Source of the DNA: Chlorella sorokiniana
Taxonomy: Eukaryota > Chlorophyta > Trebouxiophyceae > Chlorellales > Chlorellaceae
DNA length: 64,000 nucleotides
NCBI GenBank assembly: GCA_025917655.1
Contig: CP084614.1
Span: 2,728,001-2,792,000, forward strand
Direction of reading: 5' to 3'
The notes under the pieces were generated by a model that worked only from the letters and a program-made list of their open reading frames with translations, had not been told where the DNA came from and made no database searches. Below are positions 56,054 to 64,000 of this stretch, in pieces (within the stretch, counting starts at the first letter, position 1; the number at the start of each line of letters is the position of its first letter). The translations under genes were made by a program, and so were the position numbers.

Positions 56054-58584
56054 ATGAGCTGCCCCTTTCGGCACTTGTGGCCCAGTCGTGCGGCTGGAGC
56101 AGACGCTGGCGAAGCGGCGCCGGCAAATAGCTCTGGAGGCTGCCCTTTTAGCGGCAAAGGGTCGCTGACGTCGCCCAACGCCGCCCCGGGAGAGCCTGCC
56201 GCCGCCGCCGCTCCCGCCGCCAGCGTGCGCGGGGCGTGTGCGAATACAGGGCAGTCGCGACTGCATCCTGTACCAGATTCCAGGTCTGGAAACAACACAA
56301 CTCTGGAGCCTACCACACCATCCAGCAGCGCTGGGCAGTGCCCCTTCTTGGCTGGCATGAGCGGCGTGGCGCTCAGCCAGCCTGCCGCCGCCAGCAGCAG
56401 CCCGCCGGCCCCCTCAGCCGGGGATCAGGGCGCCAGCGCCCCAGCGCCAGCAGTGTGCCCCCTGGGATTCGGCGGCAGTCAAGGGCCCAGGCTGGGCCAG
56501 TTCCATTGCATGCTGTGCAAGTGAGCAGGGAGGGGCTGCGGTGTGGCCGCCGCACTGCGTTTCAACGGGCAAAGCTGTGCCTGGCGTCCCTATGTGCTCT
56601 CCTCTTATCTTTGTTTTTATGCAGCGGCCCCTCTTAATTCCCCTCTGCACACGATGAGGTTGCATGCCGCAGCCGCCGTCCGCACTTGCTCACCGCTTCT
56701 CCTCCTGCAGGTCCCTCTTCTGTGACTGCGTGGTGACCAGCTGCGGCCACCGCTACTGCGCCGGCTGCGTCCAAGGCGCGCGCGACTGCCCCGCCTGTGG
56801 TGCAGACATTGAAAGCCTGGAACCAGATGAGGAGACGCAAGGTGCGCAGGAAGCAGGAAGCAGTTGCGGGCTGCAGCACTCCATCCCGAGCATCTGGATC
56901 GCGCCCGGCGATGCAGTTGTGGGGGAACCGGCGGCGGCTGCCTCAGCGCCCGGAACCGTGCGCTCCAAGCCGCCTTGCCATCGCGCTGCCGAAATGCTGT
57001 CGTGTATGTTACGAAGCTTCAGCTACAACCCCTGCCTTTGTACTGCAGCCCTGGTGGAGCGGTACATCGATGCCCACGCCGGCAGCCACACGCTGTGGGA
57101 GCTGGAGGGGCCCGTCAGCAGCGCCCAGCAGGTGGGGCACTTCGCAGTTGCATCGTTACATGTTTCAAGCCTGCTCCGGCAGGCGGTATTCTGCCACATG
57201 CTGCCGCCTAGGCCGCCATTGCCATAGGCGACCCCACCCACTGGGCGACCGCCGGCTATCTGTTGTGCGGGTTGTGGCCGCTGTGATCACTGGTCCCGAG
57301 TTTGCCGCCCCCTTCTCCCACACCGCTTGTCCCCGCTGCTGCCTGCTCTCCCTCCTGTGTAACACTGCAGCAGGTGGACGGCATGGCGGGGGCGCGCGGC
57401 CGCACCTCCTTCCTGTTGCAGCTGGGGCTGCGAGCCATCGCCGCGGGCAACATAGGTGCGTGATGAGGGTTGGGGGCTGGCGCAAAGCAGGTAGAATGCC
57501 TGCATTTCTTGCGGTGACTGCGGAATCGGCAAGAGAATGTGATCTGCTGAGCCTAGCCGCTGTTCACACACGTGACAACATCTGCTTGGCCTTCCCACCC
57601 CTCCAGGCGCCGCCCGCCGCCGCTTCCTGGCCTGCCAGACCGAGCTGGAGGCAGCACTAGCTTCCGCCCAGCCTGCTGAGCATTGTGCGCTGCGCTGCCG
57701 CCTGGGCGCAGTGGCTGGCTGCCTGGGCGACTGCTGCAGAGGGGAGGGCGACGCGGCGGGCACACTGCGCTGGTACCAGCGCAGCGTGGAGCTGCTGCAG
57801 GCAGCAGGGGGCGACCCGGAGGTGCGAAATAATCTGGGTCTGTTTTGGTTGGAATGGTGGGTGGTTAGTGCGGCGGGGAAAGCCCCAAGGGGGGCACAGG
57901 CAGGGGCTCCTACGCACCACGCACACATTTGCCTGCGTGTGTACACTCACCACCGCGTGCCCACCAAATTGGCGCCAGCGTCCCCCCAACTGCCGCAACC
58001 CGCACCCCCTCATCCTGTTGCCCTGTGCCCCTCCCGCAGGCGCAGCAGGCGCTGTCGGTGGCGCTCAACAAGGTAGGGGAGCTGCGGCACGTGCAGGGAG
58101 AGCTGGAGGAGGCGGCGGAGCGCTATTCGCAAGCGCTGGAGCTGCGGCGGGGCTTGCTGGCCGCCGCGCAGCGCCAGGCTTGCAGCCAGGCTGGCGACGG
58201 CGGCGGCAAAGGCAGCGAAGGCAGCGAAGCGACTGAGGGCGTGTGCGCGGCGGCGCTGGATCTTGCGGCGAGTTGCCTCAAGCTGGCTGCGGCCAGGCGT
58301 GAAGGCGGGCAGGCTGCTCTGGGACAGGTGCGCGGGTTTTGGTTCCGTTGTCCTCCTGCAATCACAGCAGCAGGGAAGAGATTTTGAGGTTCCCTGGCGC
58401 CCTACGCGTGCACATATTCATAATGCAGCATTGCAGCCCCTGTTCGTTGCTGCAGGAGCTGCTGGGCGAAGCGGCGGAGCTGCTGCGTGGGCAGGAGGCA
58501 GGGTTGGAGGCGCAGCCGCCGCGCCTGCAGCGCAAACACGCCAGCCTGGCTGGTGTGGCACACATGCTGGCAGCACAGGCGTAG
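56054..58584 (+). CDS. NCA1: NCA1-like RING/TPR catalase chaperone
   Basis: In plants NCA1 binds catalase and is needed for its folding and activity under stress (family knowledge). Seven exons join in phase: 56054-56520, 56710-56841, 57049-57131, 57374-57455, 57607-57821, 58040-58327 and 58456-58584. The N-terminus carries repeated Cys-Pro motifs (MSCPFRHL, GGCPFSGK, GQCPFLAG, VCPLGFGG). A RING-type finger follows: FHCMLCKSLFCDCVVTSCGH, RYCAGCV and DCPACGADIESLEPDEE. The rest is helical and TPR-like: ALVERYIDAHAGSH, SFLLQLGLRAIAAGNIGAAR, GTLRWYQRSVELLQAA, ALSVALNKVGELRHVQGELE and AERYSQALELRRGLL. Order of domains and linker motifs match plant NCA1. A generic RING-TPR protein is the alternative. 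Confidence 0.88.
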
Positions 58585-58792
58585 CTGTCTTGTACTATTC
58601 GTGTATTTTCTTAGTGACACTGTCGCTTCTGCTGTGGAACCAGGAAGCGCCAGGCAGCTACGCAAATGCCAGTGACAGGTGGCGCTGGCGCTGTGCCGCG
58701 TGACTGCTGCTGCTCTTTGCCCCGTGAGCTCGTGTCGGGGGCTTGAAACGATTGTGAAGCGCTGCACAAACATTTTGCGAGTACTTGCACCG

Positions 58793-61090
58793 ATGGTTGA
58801 GCCGCTGGAGCTCGCCAGCCTGCCGGCACACCTGCAGGCGCGGGTAATCGCAGCACTGCGCCAGCTGGAGGATGAGGAAGGACCACACAGGCAAGCGCGG
58901 CGTTCTCCGTCAGGGTCGTGCACGCGTGGTGTCCCGCTGCTGCAGCCCCTACCCGCCACCATGACCCGCTGCTGCAGGACGCGAACGAACGAGGTGTGCC
59001 GCCTATGGCGCGACCTCACTTACCAAACCATGGGCAGCCTGGACATAAGGTTTGATGGCGAGCTGGCAGACAGCTTCCTGGTGTTTGACGACGCTCCAAG
59101 GGCCTCCGCCGCTGAGCGCCTCTTTGCCCGCTGCGCCCCGTGGCTCGCCTCCCTGACGATCCGCATGTCTGCCGGAGGGCTGGCGGCGGCGGCGGAGCAC
59201 GCAGCGGCGCTGGCAATCGTGGGTGCCGCGGGAACGACGGCTCCAGCGCTGCGCACGCTGAGCCTGCACTGCCAGATGTGGGGCAACGGCGGCGCCTTGT
59301 TTGCCGCGGCGCTGGCCTGCACCCAGCTGGCTCGCCTGGACCTCCCCTTCTGCCCCCTCCCCGAGCACCCGCCCCCTGCCCCCGCTGCCGCCGCCACCTG
59401 GCTCGGCTGGCTGGGCCTCCTGGCCGCCGCGCCGCGGCTGCAAGCGCTCACCATGCTCGACTTTGTGGCACCTTTCTTCCTCTACTCCTCCACCGATGCT
59501 TCCACCAGCGACAGCACGGCTGCTGGGCCCGCTGTGCCCGACCTGGCCGCCGCACTCGGCGCCCTCACCGCCTTGACATGTCTCGAGCTGCGGCGGTTGG
59601 AAGAGAGCAGCCTGGCTGCTCTACCCGGTGCGCTGCTCAAGTTGCCCCGCCTTCGACTGCTGGCTCTCCACCTCGGGAGGGCATGTCCCCATCCAGGGCC
59701 CAGCTGACGGCGCTGGCAGCGCTGGAGGAGGGCGCGGCGTCGGCTTTGAGCTGCACCTGGTGTGCCACCCCACCCGCACTGTCGCCGCGCACTGGGAGCC
59801 TCTGAGCCAGCTCGGGTGAGCTTGTGTGGCGGGGTCAGTGGGTGGGATGGGGGCGTCAACGAAGCGTGTTCTGCAAGTGGGTTTGCAGTTTTATGCGCTG
59901 GCAGCAGTTTGCGTTGCTGACACCGCCCGCATGGCTCATCCTCAGCCATGGAAGCCTCCCACACTGCCAGTCCACCGCTCTCCTGCTGCACTGGTCAACC
60001 CCTTTGCATTCCCAAACCACACAGCTTCCACCCGTCTCTCAGCATCACATTGGCCCCACCCGCGCAGTTGCCTGCGCCGGCTGGAGGCCCACCGCTGGAG
60101 CCACTGCCCGGACCCGGTGCCCCCTCGGTGTGGCAGGCGGCGGCGCTGACCGCGCTGGTGCTGCGCGGCGCTGACCTGGCGTCTATCCCCCGCGCTGGAG
60201 CTGCCCGCGCTGCGCGGCCTGACCCTGCTGTACTTCAGCCCCGCCCCTGATGGAGCGTTACCGCCCCAGCTGCCGCGCCAGCTCCCCGGGCTGACAGCGC
60301 TGGCGCTGCGGCGGGCGGCACGTGACTACGACCCGCGCCTGCGCCTGCCGCCAGGCTTTGCGGCGGCGCTGCCCAGGCTGGCCCGCCTGGAGCTTTGCGG
60401 GTGCAGCCTGGCAGCGGTACCGCAGGAAGTGTCCGCGCTGCGCACGCTGCGCACACTGCTGCTGCGCTTCAACGAGCTGCGCGGGCTGCCAGCCGGAGGC
60501 TTCCCACCCTCCCTCAGGCGCGGCGCCGGCAGCGGCAGGGCACCGCCTGCACCCGCCGCATGTTGTTTGTCTTTGTCTTTGCCTGGCTTAGACTGCAGCC
60601 AGGATGCTTGCCTGGAGCGCTGTTTGCCGCGGCAATCCACGAATACTCCTTGCATGCCCCACCCACACGCCCCCACCTTTCATCCCGCTCCCGAGTCCCC
60701 TCCCACCCCCTCCACGCAAGAACACCTTGCATCCCCCCTTGAAAGCTGCAGGCACTTGGACCTCACAGGCAATCCGCTGTCCCGCATCCCCCTGCGATGT
60801 TCCGCCACGCCACCGCCCTCACCCACCTCGACCTCTCAGAGTGCCGGCTGGACGCCGCAGCGGTCGCCGCAGTGGAAAGCGCGGCTCGCACAGCTCTGCC
60901 TCTGCTCCGAGTGCTCCGGACGGGTGGGCAGCAGGAGGCGCCGTCCCTGTCAGAGATGGGCCGCCGTGTGCCCGGCGCAGCGGCCGCCGCGCTGCTAGCA
61001 CCCTTTTACGCGGCAGCGGCGGGTGCGGGGGCGGCGGTGGGGCTGGGCGAGGCGGTGTGGCGCGCGCTGGCGGGCCGCAGGTTCAACTAA
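58793..61090 (+). CDS. F-box-like leucine-rich-repeat protein (several frame offsets)
   Basis: Start MVEPLELASLPAHLQARVI at 58793. The first exon ends at 58890 with a GC donor, and the intron 58891-58977 joins to TRTNEVCRLWRDLTYQTMG, which together resemble an F-box. LRRs follow: LRTLSLHCQMW, CTQLARLDLPFCPL, LTALTCLELRRLEESSLAALP, LTALVLRGADL, LRGLTLLYFSP, LARLELCGCSLAAVP, LRTLLLRFNELRGLPAGG, HLDLTGNPLSRIP and LTHLDLSECRLD. The frame slips by one base near 59676, 59730, 60189 and 60790, each in or beside a G or C run, although LRR sequence is continuous across every slip. Stop at 61090. The leucine spacing differs from the F-box array and there is no close similarity. Damaged gene or assembly error cannot be separated here. 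Confidence 0.62.
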
Positions 61091-61804
61091 ACAATCATGA
61101 GTCTTGCAGCTATACACGTGTCGGCTCCTATGCTGAGACCTTGATCAGCAGCTTTAACAGCAGGCCCGCTGCCTTCAACGTCCGAATGGCGGAGAGGGTA
61201 GGCCGCTTGATTCCAGTGACATGTCCTTGCAGTGACGGCATGTCTGCAGTCGGTGTATGCACCATCCCTCAGCACTAATACTCGACAATGTATGTATATT
61301 TCTTGCAAGAAGCGGCATAGTGTACGTTTTGGCAAGCAGTGAGGTGGCAGGCCAGCCAGTGTGTGCTGTGCACGCATGCACACAGCGTACGTACAAGCCC
61401 AGAGCTGCTGTCGGCACGGGCGAGCCCAGCGCTTGGGCATGCCTCCTTTCTGCATGGTTCTGCGCCAGCCATGATCAACACCTCCAGGGGGCGCCGCTGT
61501 CGCTGACAGCCACGCCGGGTAAAAAACAGCAGCAGTACTTCTCAGGGCGCGCCGCCTCAGGATGTGCTGGGCTTTACAACATGGTTGGACACTTCTCCAT
61601 ATTCACAGCAGGGGATAAATAACGCAAGGGCAGTGAAGCAACTACTGTGCAGGCAAGTGCAAGGCAGACATGGGCAAGCTGTTGATTCACGGTTGCCTGT
61701 CGATATGGTGCAAAGCAGATCGTAGCAGGGATTAAAGTAGACAGGGAGCTGCAAAACTGGGAACAACATACTTGTCTGGTACAGCTTGATGGCGGCACCC
61801 CTCC
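61091..61804. other. Convergent intergenic region, LRR gene / HAKAI-like gene
   Basis: About 715 bases, AT-richer than the flanking exons, between two facing stops. Short frames here lack recognisable content. It presumably contains both 3' UTRs. Confidence 0.55.
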
Positions 61805-62774
61805 TCATCGTGGCACCATGACAGAGCCGGGTCCGTGCCTGGACCGCGGCTGCTGCGTAGCCCCCTGGTACGGCCGCCCCATGTTGCCTGGAGCCCGGTT
61901 TAGCGCCGTTGCTGCTGCGGGACGGCCGTACCCGCCGCCGCCGTGCCCTGGCGGCGGCGGCCCGGGAGGCGGTGGTGGCTTCCAGCCCTGAAAGGCCGGC
62001 TGTGGCAGCATGCCTGGCATCGCAGCAGCACCGCCGCCGCCAGCCGCCGCAGCGAGGATCTGGCGCAGCTGCGCATCCAGCTTTCGTGTCTCCTTGGCAA
62101 GGTCAGCTTCCGTTCGGTACGCCTGCAATAGTGCCTTGAACACATGTTATTGACGGCTGCAGGGGTGGCCCCGGTTTGGCAGTGCAGCCAAGTTGATATG
62201 AAACGCATGACCAGCGCAAGCCCGGGCCAGCAAATGAACGACAGGACAGAACAGGCACTGGCCTGCAGGGTGAGGGGCGAGATGTACAGCCCCGCCTCTG
62301 CAGGGATGCGTTCCAGTTTGGTGATGCGCGCCCGGCAGCTGCAAACGGGGGGGCGGCGGCGAGCAGGCGTGAGATGTGGAGGAAAGGGATGGGCGTTGCG
62401 CAAGCGCTGTTAAGGTCCGAAATGGCATCTTGCCAGGGAAGGCAAGAGGGCAGAACAGCACGGGAGAGGAGGGGCATGCGAAGATGGAAGGGAGGTGCAG
62501 CAGCAGCAAGGGCAAACGCCAGAGCAGAGCGTAGCTGCAGCGCATGGTACCTCATCGCCCCTCATTGACCGTGCCCATGCCTACGCTCACATTAGGCACT
62601 CTGACATGCCCGCAGCGCAGGCCAGGCAGTAGGCGTGGAGGCAGGGCGCGCAGCGGCCGTACACGGCGATGGGGACGTCGCATGCGGCGCACACGTGTAT
62701 GCGTCGGCCTCGCACACTCGGCGCAAGCTGCCCCATCGCCCTGCCACGTCCCTGCTGCCGCTGCGGCTGCTGCT
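61805..62774 (-). CDS. HAKAI-like RING E3 ubiquitin ligase (N-terminal exon unresolved)
   Basis: In plants and animals HAKAI (CBLL1) belongs to the m6A RNA methyltransferase complex (family knowledge). Exon 62591-62774 encodes HVCAACDVPIAVYGRCAPCL and HAYCLACAAGMSECL; exon 62263-62338 encodes ICRARITKLERIPAEAGLYI; exon 61805-62122 encodes AYRTEADLAKETRKLDAQLR and a Gly/Pro-rich tail (PPPPPGPPPPGHGGGGYG) to the stop at 61805. Joined, the RING is complete: C-x2-C, C-x-H-x2-C-x2-C, then CLIC as the last C-x2-C, with the last pair spanning an intron. The second intron appears to use a GC donor (CAG then GCCAGT at 62262). Upstream exons before 62774 must exist. A stretch near 63040-63110 (SLDIEERKAAFISHA) is a possible upstream exon but no start could be assigned. 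Confidence 0.76.
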
Positions 62775-63293
62775 GAAAGATGGGGTAGGAAGCGTGGGAG
62801 GGGAGAGCTGTTCAAATGTGACACAGCGGAAGTGGCAGTGTTGTGTGGGCGGCGTCCGCCGGTGGCCCAGAACCCGTGACGGCATATGTATGCATGCCGA
62901 TGAAGTACGCTTACCGACATGCTGCTCGCACTCAGGACGACCACGACTGCAGCAATGCAAAAAGTGGCAGGATTGGCGACGATCAGAGTGCAAGGCTAAG
63001 CAGAGGCGCCGCCTGGGCGATGTAGCGATGTGAAGAGACTGCAGTATGTTACGCATGCGAGATGAAGGCAGCCTTGCGCTCCTCAATGTCCAAACTCTGC
63101 GTGCTGCGCCCTGCTGTGATGGCCAGCCAGGCGGGGCTGTGGAGGAGGTGTTCACCAAGCTATTGCCTACTATCGTGTGCCATCTGGCAGCCGTCACCCG
63201 CCCGCCGCTCCGAGGGTCAGGGTTCCTCTTCTACCGGCACTTGGCAGCCCTCCCAGCCGGCCCATACCCCTGCAGTCGCCCTTGCTCGCCGCC
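62775..63293. other. Region between HAKAI-like and subunit-f-like genes
   Basis: It should contain the 5' exon(s) of the minus-strand HAKAI-like gene and the promoter of the plus-strand gene at 63294. The only coding-looking stretch is the possible minus-strand exon near 63040-63110. Nothing else can be supported. Confidence 0.45.
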
Positions 63294-63937
63294 ATGCCGA
63301 CTGTGGCGCAGCTCAGCAAGGAGCTGACGAAACTTAAGCTGAAAGAGGTGCCTGGCCACGTACAGAAGTTTGCAGGCCAGCACTGGACGCCCGCGCAGCT
63401 ACAGGGGCGGTTGATGAACTGGCTGCACAACTACAAGCTTCAGGTGAACCGCGATGGGACCCAACGCGCCGGCTGAGTCAGGGCTTGGTGGGTAGGGTGG
63501 CACCGTCGCCGCCAACCCTTCTTCCACTGTTTGCAACCAGTCCCAGCTTGGTGCATCCTTGGTTGCACAGTCACACGATGCTTTGGACTGACTGCTTTCG
63601 CTCCTACCGCACCAGATAATCCCGCCCCCTGCTGCACAGCTGAGCATGCCAGCCTCCCCCGCTCGCACACACCAGCCTTCCCAATCTCTCTATACTCAAG
63701 CCTCGCTGGCTGTGCATCCACCATGCCACCGTTTGATATTGAATGATGGCCGTTTGGTGGGTGCAGCACATTGACACCGGCAGCGCCAAGCCGCTCATTG
63801 ACCTCTGCGCCTACGGCTTTGTCTTCTCCTACACACTCTCCTGGCCCCGCGAGTACGCGCACTACAAGCACGAGCAGGTGGGGGACGCGTACGTGCTCTT
63901 GGTTGGGGGTTGGCTGCTGAGGTACCAGTTGCTGTGA
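63294..63937 (+). CDS. Small protein resembling mitochondrial ATP synthase subunit f
   Basis: Exon 1, 63294-63443, encodes MPTVAQLSKELTKLKLKEVP and a short amphipathic region; exon 2, from 63767, encodes HIDTGSAKPLIDLCAYGFVF and SYTLSWPREYAHYKHEQ. The second part has one likely membrane segment followed by a Tyr/His/Lys-rich end, like metazoan subunit f (ATP5MF), which ends FSYSFSYKHLKHERL-like. Such a subunit would sit in the Fo peripheral region in the mitochondrial inner membrane (family knowledge). After KHEQ at 63877 there is a GTGGGG that could be a donor to a last exon outside the window; otherwise the frame reads on to a stop at 63937. The assignment rests on pattern and length only. 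Confidence 0.5.
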
Positions 63938-64000
63938 ATCTTGAGTGACTGGGCGCTCTTCAAGGAGTGGGGGTGCTCGCCTAGCCTGCACGCTACATTG

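Overview
This window looks like nuclear DNA of a GC-rich unicellular green alga, most likely a trebouxiophyte of the Chlorella/Micractinium type (inference). Genes are split by many short GT-AG introns with long G/C-rich exons, and the products are plant-like: an NCA1-type catalase chaperone, a plant-style HAKAI RING protein and DNA polymerase epsilon with both C-terminal cysteine modules. No bacterial operons, tRNA or rRNA genes, CRISPR arrays, transposons or virus-like elements were recognised.

Layout. 1-4411 (-): the N-terminal part of a six-transmembrane, cyclic-nucleotide-binding potassium channel that runs off the left edge. 5229-9391 (+): a secreted, heavily glycosylated family GH32 beta-fructofuranosidase. 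9837-21476 (+): six head-to-tail F-box/leucine-rich-repeat paralogues in units of about 2 kb, all with the same three-exon structure and many with single-base frame offsets. 21806-42336 (-): one very large, intron-rich gene for the catalytic subunit of DNA polymerase epsilon. 43210-48609 (+): a REX1/SDN-type DEDDh RNA exonuclease. 49026-50405 (+): a seventh, separated and intact F-box/LRR relative with the same intron positions as the array. 50746-53678 (-): an aldo/keto reductase. 53881-55767 (-): an FSH1/OVCA2-type serine hydrolase. 56054-58584 (+): an NCA1-like RING-TPR protein. 58793-61090 (+): another F-box-like LRR gene with several frame offsets. 61805-62774 (-): a HAKAI-like RING E3 whose N-terminal exon is unresolved. 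63294 onward (+): a small protein resembling mitochondrial ATP synthase subunit f.

Most genes are unrelated housekeeping functions and neighbourhood does not link them into a pathway. The accessory part of the window is the F-box/LRR family. Its F-box end would contact SKP1 in an SCF ubiquitin ligase, and its LRR end varies between copies in short indel-rich segments, as expected if substrate recognition is diversifying. One caution applies throughout. Many apparent frameshifts, including some in the conserved exonuclease, sit in short G or C runs that are one base shorter than the reading frame needs, so under-called homopolymers in the assembly are a serious alternative to gene decay.
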